A DNA stretch of 43,793 nucleotides, from contig NZ_JAAGPR010000052.1 of NCBI RefSeq assembly GCF_017104965.1, forward strand, positions 1 through 43,793, written 5' to 3'. Positions 1 through 7,791 of the stretch are shown here, piece after piece. The position numbers and the translations under genes are program-made. This DNA comes from Paraburkholderia sp. Ac-20340 (lineage in GTDB: Bacteria; Pseudomonadota; Gammaproteobacteria; Burkholderiales; Burkholderiaceae). How positions within the stretch are numbered: position 1 is the first letter of the stretch; every line of letters begins with the position of its first letter. The notes beneath the pieces were generated by a model. The model searched no databases. It saw only the letters and a program-made list of their open reading frames with translations, and had not been told where the DNA came from.

Positions 1-90
1 TTCGAGCAATACAATGAGCGCCACCCGCACAAAGCACTGAAATACCGCTCGCCTCGCGAGTTCAGGCGCGCTGCGGTCTCATCAACCTAG
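1..90 (+). CDS. IS3-family transposase OrfB, C-terminal fragment
   Basis: The window opens inside a reading frame that ends FEQYNERHPHKALKYRSPRE and a few residues later at a TAG at 88-90. A YN..HPH.AL.Y.SP.E ending is the usual C-terminus of the DDE integrase subunit (OrfB) of IS3-family elements, after the catalytic glutamate. Only 29 codons are visible, so completeness cannot be judged. An inverted-repeat-like end follows directly, as expected for an IS3 right end. It probably belongs to the IS2-like subgroup, judged from the tail and the terminal repeat. Family is confident, subgroup is not. Confidence 0.85.
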   Translation, partial: FEQYNERHPHKALKYRSPREFRRAAVSST

Positions 91-93
91 CAG

Positions 94-127
94 TGTCCGA
101 ATGTCCTGGGTTGCAGGGGCAACTACA
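94..127. repeat. Right terminal inverted repeat of the IS3-family element
   Basis: Four bases after the OrfB stop the sequence reads TGTCCGAATGTCC and ends GGGGCAACTACA. Read from the outside this is TGTAGTTGCCCC, which has the 5'-TG...CA-3' boundary and a GCCCC block like IS2-group terminal repeats. The element therefore ends at about 127, and the host sequence begins after it. The left end lies outside the window, so neither the pairing repeat nor a target duplication can be checked. Confidence 0.6.
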
Positions 128-1154
128 CGGGCCGTGACAACTAGCCCATTGAACCAATGAGATTGACCCGCGCGGAATCCCAGCCGCGCTGATGTGGAAC
201 CACGATGCAGCGCGCGGCTAGCCAGGGTGCACCGCCCACGGCTATGACTGGATACTCTCCTGAATTCAACCTGCCTGAAAAATGATGAATCGTCCGATGC
301 CTACGGCGACAACGATCAGTGTCTTCGATATGTTCAAGATCGGCATTGGCCAAGCCAAACAGGTGAGATCCTGCTGCTCCTATCACGTTGACGGAGGTGG
401 TAGTTTGCAACGATCCGTGCCTGAATAAAGTGTTTCGTCTGTCGTAGTCGTCAGACTACGGACATTGTCCGATCGCAACGGCATGCGGCCTTTTTACCAG
501 CGATCGCTGAGCATCATTCGCTCGGAACAGTTTGCCGGCGCGGCCAATTCGGCCATTGCGATATTGGGACGGCATGTGGTTTGGTGATGGCGCCCGCAGA
601 GATCCTTCGCGAAGCGCGAAGGCGACTTGCCCAAATGTCGCTACCTACGCTACTCGCACGCACATAAAATTGATCGCAATACCTTGAGGCGCGGGCCTCC
701 CTTTCAGGCGTCTGTCGCCTGACGCCCCGAGTGTCTTGCTATCTAACAGCGTGCGCAGCGCGATGGCGTGAAGCGGCGCAGACGATAGGTACGTCCCTCT
801 CTCTTCGAAAGTGAGCAGGAACCCTGTTGTGCACTCAAGAGGCAAGTGCCCAAACTCCTTTGTACGTCCATTTTCGGTGGAGTTGGTCCTATGACAAGCC
901 AGACGTCCATATCCGGCGTGGTGCCCGCGCGCATCGGCCTGCAACCTGAAGTTGCAGAGCATCCTTCCCGATCGTCAAACGGCAGTACCTTTGAGGCGCT
1001 GAACGCACAGGTGCATGCGAATACATACGATTGGATGTCGTACCACGCACCATTCGAGTATGTCGACTGGTGAGTGTGCGGCTCTATGTTCGTCACCTCG
1101 CCAGCGCCGAAGCGATAGCTCTAATTCTGCCCCGTCCTTATTCCCAGCATTTGC
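128..1154. other. About 1 kb without a recognisable gene
   Basis: Reading frames here are short, overlap on both strands and match no family I know. Three small perfect hairpins are visible: 443-460 (stem CGTAGTC, loop GTCA), 604-622 (stem CCTTCGCG, loop AAG) and 939-957 (stem CTGCAAC, loop CTGAA). None is followed by a clear T-run. The stretch separates the IS3 end from citF and probably holds the citF promoter plus scrambled, decayed DNA left by insertion events. I cannot place a promoter with confidence. Confidence 0.5.
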
Positions 1155-2687
1155 ATGGCTACTTCGAGTCAACGTCAAATCCCGGCCTATATACCTGGTT
1201 ACGGGGAGGTGAGTCCATACTCAGGCCCGTCACTAACGCCTGCCTGGGTTGAGCGACGACCGTGTCCGATCCGTCCAGTGAGAGACGGCGGGTCGAAAGT
1301 GCTACCAGATGTCGAGTCTTCACTCGATGCCTGCGACCTGAAAAGCGGTGACACGATTTCGTTTCATCATCATCTCCGGAACGGTGACGGGGTCCTGAAT
1401 CAGGTCCTTGCTGCGGCAGCGAGAAAAGGCATCCGCAATTTGACCGTTGCGGCCAGCTCGTTGTTTCCTGTTCATGCGCCGCTCGTCGACCATATGCGCA
1501 GCGGCGTTGTGTCGCGAATCTATACATCCTACATGTCGGGGCCGGTGGCAGAGTTTGTCTCGTCTGGCGAGTTCCCAACGCCTGTGGTGTTTCAGACCCA
1601 CGGTGGCCGGGCACGTGCGATCGAGTCCGGTGATCTGCCAATCGACGTGGCGTTCGTGGCGGCGCCGACTGCCGATGAGTACGGGAATCTCAACGGTGTC
1701 GACGGCCCCGCCGCGTGTGGGACCCTTGGCTACGCGGTGGTGGACGCGCAGCATGCACACCGTGTTGTCGCAGTAACGGACCACCTGCAGCCCTATCCTC
1801 TATGTCCTATCGACATCCATCAAGACCACGTCGATTTTGTTGTCGCTGTGGACTCAATTGGGGATCCCACAGGGATTCTCTCGGGCACGACCAAGCCTAC
1901 ATGTGATCCCGTCGGATTGAGGATCGCCGAGACCGCCTCGAGGTTGATTGAAGCCTCTGGTCTGCTCAAGGATGGCTTTTCGTTTCAGACCGGTGCAGGT
2001 GGAGTGTCGATTGCGGTCGCGCAGTACGTGAAGGTCTTGATGGAGCGAGACAGGATACAAGGTGGTTTCGCGGCCGGTGGCGTGACAGGTGAACTGGTCG
2101 ACATGCTTGAGAGAGGACTATTTCGAACGCTATTCGACGTCCAGTGCTTCGATCTGCGTGCCGTGGAATCGTATCGGTCGAACCGTCGGCACCAGGCGAT
2201 GTCTGCGTCGCTGTACGCGAATCCGCACTGCCGGGGAGCCATGGTCAATCGATTGGACGTCATGGTCCTTGGTGCCTCCGAGGTCGACCTTGATTTCAAC
2301 GTCAACGTGACGACAGGCGCCGACGGCTCCATACTTGGAGGTTCAGGAGGTCATTCTGATACGGCAGCGGGCTCGAAGCTGGCGATCGTGACGACTCGGC
2401 TCGCCTCGAGGGTCGGTCCGAAGATCGTTGGCCGGGTCGGTTGTCTCACCACTCCGGGAGAGACGGTGGACGCGGTTGTGACGGAGATCGGCGCCGCAGT
2501 GAATTCGCAACGCTCTGATTTACTGCAACTCTTCCAGCGCGCAGGGGTCAAGGTTATGAGCATCAACGAACTGTGCGATGCAGCGCGTGCGCTCACCGAC
2601 ACCGCACCGCCACCACGTCGCGACGGTCGCATCGTCGGGGTCGTGGAGTACCGCGACGGCAACGTCATTGACGTCATACGCTCTTGA
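1155..2687 (+). CDS. citF: Citrate lyase alpha subunit-type CoA-transferase (CitF-like)
   Basis: A 510-residue protein that aligns by eye with CitF of Escherichia coli along its whole length. Matching blocks include TISFHHHLRNGD (68-79), the THGGRARAIESGDLPIDVAF stretch near 148-167, the FQTGAGGVS segment and a C-terminal VVEYRDGNVIDV. CitF transfers the acyl carrier from acetyl to citrate (family I CoA-transferase fold), after which CitE cleaves the citryl thioester. The N-terminal RQIPAYIPGYG motif is shared by longer CitF homologues and supports the start at 1155, although no clear ribosome site precedes it. Anomaly: no acyl-carrier subunit (CitD), ligase (CitC), CitG or CitX lies nearby. 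The only CitE relative is 13 kb away and looks like a CoA-type lyase. It may act as a free acetyl-CoA-dependent CoA-transferase on citrate or citramalate. Family confident, substrate unknown. Confidence 0.85.
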   Translation: MATSSQRQIPAYIPGYGEVSPYSGPSLTPAWVERRPCPIRPVRDGGSKVLPDVESSLDACDLKSGDTISFHHHLRNGDGVLNQVLAAAARKGIRNLTVAASSLFPVHAPLVDHMRSGVVSRIYTSYMSGPVAEFVSSGEFPTPVVFQTHGGRARAIESGDLPIDVAFVAAPTADEYGNLNGVDGPAACGTLGYAVVDAQHAHRVVAVTDHLQPYPLCPIDIHQDHVDFVVAVDSIGDPTGILSGTTKPTCDPVGLRIAETASRLIEASGLLKDGFSFQTGAGGVSIAVAQYVKVLMERDRIQGGFAAGGVTGELVDMLERGLFRTLFDVQCFDLRAVESYRSNRRHQAMSASLYANPHCRGAMVNRLDVMVLGASEVDLDFNVNVTTGADGSILGGSGGHSDTAAGSKLAIVTTRLASRVGPKIVGRVGCLTTPGETVDAVVTEIGAAVNSQRSDLLQLFQRAGVKVMSINELCDAARALTDTAPPPRRDGRIVGVVEYRDGNVIDVIRS

Positions 2688-2783
2688 CGCTGAGGTCGAG
2701 CGACGTCATTTCTATCGCGTGGCCGGCGAAGCATTCAGTGCGCTCGTTGGCCGGGCGTAACTGCGGATATGGCCGTCTGCCCC

Positions 2784-3602
2784 CTATTGATAGCTATGAT
2801 CCGAACCGGGAAACACTCCTTCCTTCACCTCTCGCACGAATTTTTCTAGACCGGCGAGGATGCTCGACTCGCCCTCCATGAAGTCCTTAACGAAGCGAGG
2901 GCGTTTCCCTGGGGAGATGCCGAGCATGTCGTGAAGCACGAGAACCTGACCAGAACAGTAAGGCCCCGCGCCGATGCCTATTGTAGGGATGCTGAGTTGA
3001 CCGGTGACCTCTGCGGCGAGGTGTGAGGGAATTGCCTCAATTACGAGGAGTTGAGCTCCGGCAGCTTCACACGCAGCCGCATCGTTCAAGAGGACGGTTG
3101 CGGATGCTGCAGATTTCCCCTGCACCTTGAAGCCTCCGAATGCATGCACTGACTGTGGCGTCAGCCCAATGTGTGCGCAAACGGGTATTCCTCGCTCAAC
3201 GAGGAATCGTATCGTTGACGACAACCAGTGCCCGCCTTCGATTTTGACCATACTTGCGCCCGCACGCATCAGTTCGACGGCCGCATCGTAGGTTTGTTCG
3301 ACGGAGCCGAGGCAACCAAAAGGAATATCGGAGATGACCATTGCCCGCCGCACACCGCGCGTAACTGCGGCCGTATGGTAGGCGATGTCGGCCACGCTTA
3401 CGGGTAAGGTTGTCGTGTGCCCCTGAACGACGTTGCCGAGTGAGTCGCCGATGAACGCGATATCTACTCCAGCACGATCCATCAAGGCTGCAAACGTGGC
3501 GTCATAGCACGTCAGCATTGCAATTTTTTCATCCGCTTCCCGCATGCTTTGCAACCGGGTGACGGTAACCTGCGGATGTGCTGGGTCGTGGAGATACTGC
3601 AT
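2784..3602 (-). CDS. panB: 3-methyl-2-oxobutanoate hydroxymethyltransferase (ketopantoate hydroxymethyltransferase)
   Basis: PanB adds a hydroxymethyl group from 5,10-methylenetetrahydrofolate to 2-oxoisovalerate, making ketopantoate for pantothenate and CoA. The 272-residue length is normal. Visible hallmarks are MLTCYDATFAALMDRAGVD near 29-47, the metal-binding IGDSLGNVVQGH (Asp53), the DIPFG Asp92, KIEGG Glu122, VIEAIP Glu189 and the PTIGIGAG loop. A longer frame starts at 3704, but the ATG at 3602 has an AGGGA ribosome site and matches the family start, so I use it. It follows the porin on the same strand, but a strong terminator at 3710-3751 separates them, so panB probably has its own promoter. 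There is no panC or panD partner here. An extra, catabolic-region copy of panB is plausible in Burkholderiaceae. Confidence 0.93.
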   Translation of the reverse strand: MQYLHDPAHPQVTVTRLQSMREADEKIAMLTCYDATFAALMDRAGVDIAFIGDSLGNVVQGHTTTLPVSVADIAYHTAAVTRGVRRAMVISDIPFGCLGSVEQTYDAAVELMRAGASMVKIEGGHWLSSTIRFLVERGIPVCAHIGLTPQSVHAFGGFKVQGKSAASATVLLNDAAACEAAGAQLLVIEAIPSHLAAEVTGQLSIPTIGIGAGPYCSGQVLVLHDMLGISPGKRPRFVKDFMEGESSILAGLEKFVREVKEGVFPGSDHSYQ

Positions 3603-3709
3603 TGATGAGAGTCCCTGGCTATTCGACAAGCGCCGAATTTTAAGTCGCTGACGAGGGGGGCGGTATTCTAAATATGCGAATGAGGTTTCGCATTGTTTAG
3701 ACAAGCCGC

Positions 3710-3751
3710 AAAAAAAGGCACACGCAGCAAACTCGAGTTTGCTACGTGTGC
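3710..3751 (-). terminator. Rho-independent terminator of the porin transcript
   Basis: GCACACGCAGCAAACTC at 3718-3734 pairs with GAGTTTGCTACGTGTGC at 3735-3751, a 17-base-pair stem with one C-to-T mismatch. On the minus strand it is followed, after three bases, by a run of seven T (A-run at 3710-3716). It lies 55 bases past the porin stop codon, the classical arrangement for a strong intrinsic terminator. Confidence 0.88.
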
Positions 3752-3805
3752 AAACGCCTCTCGAAGGCAGACTGGAGCTTAGGTTTTCGGTTCTGGTTGC
3801 AAACC

Positions 3806-4939
3806 TTAGAACGTATGTCGTAAGCCGACAACCGCAATTGCCTGGGAAGAGCTACCCGAATTGATGTCGAACGAGCCGACGACTGCTTCCGCGGCGCCGA
3901 GACCATTCTCACCGGAAGCGTGCGTGTAGCCGGCGATTGCGTAGACGTCCGTGCGTTTACTCAGGTTGTAGTCGGCGCCTAGGCTGAACATGTTGTATTT
4001 GGCCGAGGAGTCGCCGCTGGTCTTCGTATAGTTGTAGCCGGCTCCGAGCGAGAAAGTCGGCAGCACTTGCCAGATGCCGAACACGGAGGCGTTCTGATAT
4101 TTCTGCGACGTCGAGAACGACGACATGGCATCGGGGTTGTACTGGGTGAAGCTATAAGCTGCCCCGAGCGTTACGCTGGAAATGACGTATTGTCCCGCGA
4201 CGCGCGCACTGTTCACCGAGCGCGCCGAGGAGTACGCGCTGTTCACTGCACTATTGAAAAGCGAGTCGGCTGACCCAGACGGCCGGGTCGTCAGTCGTGC
4301 GTTCCCGTAGTCGATGTGCATGTAGCCGGCGGCGGCGCTGAACGAACCGCTACTGTATCCAGCGGAGGCACTGTACGTTTGACCGGAACCGACCGAGCCA
4401 GCAAGTCCACCAAACGCGTACAGTGCCTCGAGAGTGACCCCACCCCAGGACGGGCTTACCCATTTGACGGCGTTATTGATGCGAATGCTGTTGTCATAGT
4501 TGTCGAAGTCACCCGGCGGGGCGAAGATTGCGCCGAAGTAATTGTCACCAGTCAGTGGCTGTACCTGGTCCACGATAGGGTCATACTGACGTCCGAGGGT
4601 CACGGTGCCGAACTTGTCGCTACTGATGCCGACGAATGCCTGGCGCCCAAACAGCCGGTTGTTCTGGCCGAGCGTGCCGTTCGTCGGGTCGAACCCGTTC
4701 TCGAGTTGGAACACGGTCTTGAGGCCACCACCGAGGTCCTCGCTACCCTTGAGACCCCATCGTGACCCGGCGAGGCTCCCCGACATTGTTGTGATTTGGG
4801 TGCTGTGTCCGCCGGAGTTGTGAACATAGGCCAGGCCCGTATCGATGATGCCGTACAACGTCACCGAACTCTGGGCGTGTGCAGCCGAGCTGATAGCGAC
4901 GATGCACAGAGCGGACGACTGAAGTGCAATTTTCTTCAC
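3806..4939 (-). CDS. Gram-negative porin, Burkholderia OmpC/Omp38 type
   Basis: A 377-residue outer-membrane trimeric general porin of the beta-proteobacterial family (Porin_4). The N-terminus MKKIALQSSALCIVAISSAAHA is a Sec signal peptide with an AHA cleavage site, followed by QSSVTLYGIIDTGLAYV, the standard first strand. Further hallmarks are SRWGLKGSEDLGGGLK, FQLENGF, LFGRQAFVGIS and a C-terminal GLRHTF, whose final Phe is the BAM signal. I place the start at a GTG (4939), which has GGAG nine bases upstream and gives the usual MKK start; a TTG five codons earlier is less likely. It sits between a permease and panB on the same strand and ends in a clear terminator. Such porins admit small hydrophilic solutes; here it may serve the neighbouring uptake genes. 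Confidence 0.95.
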   Translation of the reverse strand: MKKIALQSSALCIVAISSAAHAQSSVTLYGIIDTGLAYVHNSGGHSTQITTMSGSLAGSRWGLKGSEDLGGGLKTVFQLENGFDPTNGTLGQNNRLFGRQAFVGISSDKFGTVTLGRQYDPIVDQVQPLTGDNYFGAIFAPPGDFDNYDNSIRINNAVKWVSPSWGGVTLEALYAFGGLAGSVGSGQTYSASAGYSSGSFSAAAGYMHIDYGNARLTTRPSGSADSLFNSAVNSAYSSARSVNSARVAGQYVISSVTLGAAYSFTQYNPDAMSSFSTSQKYQNASVFGIWQVLPTFSLGAGYNYTKTSGDSSAKYNMFSLGADYNLSKRTDVYAIAGYTHASGENGLGAAEAVVGSFDINSGSSSQAIAVVGLRHTF

Positions 4940-4992
4940 GACTCGAATCTCCAAACTGATTGTTGAATTTGTTTATTGATTTGCGTACGGGC

Positions 4993-5028
4993 TCGCGCTC
5001 GCCAGAGTCGGAGTTCCGACGAGCGCGA
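4993..5028 (-). terminator. Hairpin after the PuuP-like permease
   Basis: TCGCGCTCG (4993-5001) pairs with CGAGCGCGA (5020-5028), and the loop contains a further inverted repeat, GTCGGA-GT-TCCGAC. It begins about nine bases after the permease stop on the minus strand. No T-run follows, so it may be a weak terminator or an mRNA-stabilising structure between permease and porin. Confidence 0.4.
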
Positions 5029-5037
5029 CGTTAGCTA

Positions 5038-6378
5038 CTAGACTTCGAGGCTGATGTCACGACGCATGACACGCGTGAGAACGAGGTAGTACACGACGCC
5101 GACGCAGAACCAGCCGATTCCCAGTTCCCAGGTAGCCGCGCCCATCGAATACAAGACGTAACCGAGGATGCAGAAGCCGATTGCAGGCGAAACCAGATGC
5201 TTGAAGAGTGCGCGTGAGTGCTTGCGGCCGATGTAATGCACGACAACCGTGACGTGGAGAATCATGAAACCCGTGAGCGCGCCGAAGTTGACGAAGTTCG
5301 TGAGCGTGTCGAGGTGGTCAAGGAAGCCCAGCGAAATTGCCAGCGAGACGATTGCAACGAGTACTAGAGCAACGTTCGGCGTCTTGTACTTCGGATGCAC
5401 AGAGGCGAGGAGCGACGGCATCTTGCGGTCGCGGGCCATCGAGTAGAGGAGACGGGCGATTGCTGCTTGCGACACGATGGAGCACGACAAGCCGAAGGTG
5501 ATGGCCGTCGACCAGGCGGTGAGCAAGGCAAGAGGTTTGCCGCCCGCGAGTTCGGCAATCTCGTAGAAGGCGGTGTCGGCCGATTTAAACTTCATGCCGT
5601 TCGCGAGGTCACCGGCAATCCAGGTTTGCGCGACGAAGAGGCCGCCGGCGAGAAGGAGTGCCGCGATAGTCGCATTGCCGACGGTCTTTTTGCTATCGCC
5701 CTTCACCTCTTCCGCGAGCGTGGAAATCGCGTCGAATCCGAGGAAGGACAGGGCGCAAACGGATACCGCAGAGAAGATGAGCTCGCTCTTGAAGACTTCC
5801 GGCTGGAAGAGCGGGTTCAGCGTGAGGCGGCCAGCGCCGACGCCGTGGTAGAGCGCATACAGGCCAACCGCGGCAAAGATGGCGAGAACCAGCATCTGTG
5901 CATACATGAAGAACTTGTTGACCGCTGCGGTCGCCTGAACGCCGAAGTAGTTCGTCGCAGTGCCGACTCCAAGGAATACGACGACCCACACCCAGCGAGG
6001 CACGAGCGGAAAGAGCTGCGAAAGTGCCGCCGCTGCGACTACGTAGGTCAGCGCTGGAATGAGGAGATAGTCCAGGATAAGCATCCAGCCGGCGATAAAG
6101 CCCGCCGTATCGCCGATACCACGTTGTGCGTATGCGTACGCAGAACCGGCGATGGGGAAGTCTGCGGAGAGCACCTTGTAACTGAGCGCGGTGAAGAACA
6201 TCGCGACCATGCCAATGATGTAGGCGAGGGGGACCATCCCGCCCGAGGCATCGGAAACGTAGCCGTAAATTGCGAACGGCGCGATGGGAATCATGAAGAC
6301 GATGCCGTATATCACGAGGTCGGCGAACGTCAGGCTACGCTTTAGCTCTTGCTTGTAGCCGAAAGAATCAGTGGACAT
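5038..6378 (-). CDS. APC-superfamily amino acid/polyamine permease, PuuP-like
   Basis: A 446-residue inner-membrane protein with about twelve hydrophobic segments. LTFADLVIYGIVFMIPIAPF near the N-terminus, FTALSYKVLSADFPIAGSAY and ALSFLGFDAISTLAEEVKGD are laid out as in the putrescine importer PuuP and related APC proton symporters. The start at 6378 has an AAGGAA ribosome site eight bases upstream. The cyclase-family gene ends 57 bases before it on the same strand, and the porin follows about 100 bases on, so the three probably form one uptake and hydrolysis operon. An AraC regulator is divergently placed beyond the cyclase gene. The substrate cannot be read from the sequence; an amine, an amino acid or an N-acyl derivative are all possible. 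Confidence 0.88.
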   Translation of the reverse strand: MSTDSFGYKQELKRSLTFADLVIYGIVFMIPIAPFAIYGYVSDASGGMVPLAYIIGMVAMFFTALSYKVLSADFPIAGSAYAYAQRGIGDTAGFIAGWMLILDYLLIPALTYVVAAAALSQLFPLVPRWVWVVVFLGVGTATNYFGVQATAAVNKFFMYAQMLVLAIFAAVGLYALYHGVGAGRLTLNPLFQPEVFKSELIFSAVSVCALSFLGFDAISTLAEEVKGDSKKTVGNATIAALLLAGGLFVAQTWIAGDLANGMKFKSADTAFYEIAELAGGKPLALLTAWSTAITFGLSCSIVSQAAIARLLYSMARDRKMPSLLASVHPKYKTPNVALVLVAIVSLAISLGFLDHLDTLTNFVNFGALTGFMILHVTVVVHYIGRKHSRALFKHLVSPAIGFCILGYVLYSMGAATWELGIGWFCVGVVYYLVLTRVMRRDISLEV

Positions 6379-6435
6379 GGTGCAATTCCTTCCTAGATAG
6401 CGACGGAGTCGGAGAATTTGCGGAGACGGTCGGAT

Positions 6436-7215
6436 TTAGACCGGCGCGATAGCAAAGACACGGGCGGGAAAGCCAGTGGCACCGCCGATTTTCGGGAAGG
6501 CCACCACCACGAGCGCGCCGACCTCGGGGACTTCGCTGAGATTTGCGAGCAGCTCGATTTGGTAGCGGTCCTTGGACAGGACGAGACCTTCGAGCGAGAA
6601 GTCCGAGCGCGACGTCGCAGAGCCTGGGTCCGTATCGAGCGTCTCGTGGCCGCACGCGGTCGCCGCGCGCTCGTCGAAGAGGTAGTCAATGACTTCGCGG
6701 CTCCAACCCGGCGTGTGTGATATGCCCGCAGCGTCGCTGTTGACCATGCTGGCGTGGTCCGGCCAACGCTTGGACCAATCCGTGCGAAGCGCGACGAACG
6801 CACCGCGAGGAATGGCACCGTGTCTTTGCTCCCAGTCGATGACGTCATCCATCGACACGGTGTAGTCGGGATTCGCTGCGACCTTCGCGTGGATGTCGAG
6901 AACCACGAGAGGAAGTAGCTGTTCCCTCACTCCAAGTTGGTCGAGTGGGCGCAGGCCGCCGTGGAAGTGGGAGGGCGGGTCAACGTGCGTGCCCCATTGC
7001 CCGACGTGCGTGAAGACATGCGCCTGGAAGCCGTGCTGGTCGAGATTGAAGAGCGCATCGCGGCTCATCTTGGTGAAGCCCGACCAGAGCGGCGTCGTTT
7101 CGTCTGCGGTGTGCGTGAGGTCGACCCAGCGGCCGGTTTTCAGAATTTCGTGAAGTGTCCACAGTGGGTTATTTCCCAGCAATGCGAGCACTTCTGTAGC
7201 AGTGGTATGTCCCAT
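6436..7215 (-). CDS. Cyclase-family metal-dependent hydrolase (kynurenine formamidase-like)
   Basis: A 259-residue protein of the cyclase family (PF04199), which includes bacterial kynurenine formamidase KynB and isatin hydrolase. The metal-binding signature is clear: GQWGTHVDPPSHFH at 72-85, with His77, Asp79 and His83 as the expected ligands, preceded by WVDLTHTADETTPLWSG. The family usually hydrolyses amide or lactam bonds and probably acts in the cytoplasm here. It is the first gene of the minus-strand set leading to a PuuP-like permease and a porin, so its substrate is probably what the permease imports. No kynureninase or tryptophan dioxygenase gene is nearby, which argues against a kynurenine role. 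The start at 7215 is the natural ATG. Confidence 0.88.
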   Translation of the reverse strand: MGHTTATEVLALLGNNPLWTLHEILKTGRWVDLTHTADETTPLWSGFTKMSRDALFNLDQHGFQAHVFTHVGQWGTHVDPPSHFHGGLRPLDQLGVREQLLPLVVLDIHAKVAANPDYTVSMDDVIDWEQRHGAIPRGAFVALRTDWSKRWPDHASMVNSDAAGISHTPGWSREVIDYLFDERAATACGHETLDTDPGSATSRSDFSLEGLVLSKDRYQIELLANLSEVPEVGALVVVAFPKIGGATGFPARVFAIAPV

Positions 7216-7791
7216 CGATGTCTCCGAGAGTTCAGTTGTAAAAACGCGTCGTGAGTCCTTGAAGACTCTGCCCTGTATATGTATTTAAATAGGAATACTT
7301 ATGAACATGTCGTCATGTCGTGTGTCTATTTCCTCGTGTTCCGGCGCGGGTCGAGTGCTTCAACTGCCGACTCGCAAGAACACCAGCGTCACACGTGCCC
7401 TGTCTGAATTCACACTGCCGGTTGGCTTTCAGATTGCCGACGCCGCGGTTGCTGATCCAGTGGACTGGAAGTTAGTCGATGGGTACAAAGAGCGTCAATG
7501 CTACAAAATGCATTTCAACGGTTTGAAATTCGCGATGGCCGACGCGTGAAAACGACGTCCGTTCTATGTCAAAAGAGGCTACCGGAATACCATTAATTGC
7601 CTGTACAAATCAGACAGAGGCTTGTAAGGTCGCGCGGCGAAGATGCGTAGAGCATTTAAGCCCTCGCTTAAACCGGCGTATGAAGCATGCGCGGCCTCCG
7701 GGGTTAGTGGTGCCTGGTTGACAGCGCCTTTTGAGTGTGCTTCGATTCAGAAACGGGGCGTGTTTGTACAGTGCCGCATAGGAATGGCGTC
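7216..7791. promoter_or_regulatory. Divergent intergenic region between the cyclase operon and an AraC gene
   Basis: 576 bases between divergently read genes should carry promoters for both. An inverted repeat GTATT-N8-AATAC lies at 7281-7298, inside an AT-rich patch with the palindrome ATTTAAAT, about 70 bases upstream of the cyclase start. This is a plausible promoter or operator location. I could not fix -35 and -10 boxes. A doubtful 82-codon frame (7301-7549) is listed separately. Confidence 0.4.
7301..7549 (+). CDS. Doubtful small hypothetical protein
   Basis: An 82-codon ATG frame in the divergent spacer. The second half (FTLPVGFQIADAAVADPVDW) looks more protein-like than the first, and a VDGYKERQCYKMHF stretch follows. 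I recognise no domain, signal peptide or membrane segment, and no ribosome site is clear upstream of 7301. It may be chance, or the relic of a gene. Treat as unproven. Confidence 0.2.
   Translation: MNMSSCRVSISSCSGAGRVLQLPTRKNTSVTRALSEFTLPVGFQIADAAVADPVDWKLVDGYKERQCYKMHFNGLKFAMADA

Noticed and set aside
645..1252. Several small overlapping frames upstream of citF
   Set aside because: They overlap on both strands, lack ribosome sites and match no known family.
6436..7215. A tryptophan-kynurenine degradation operon
   Set aside because: The cyclase-family gene has no kynureninase or dioxygenase partner in the window.
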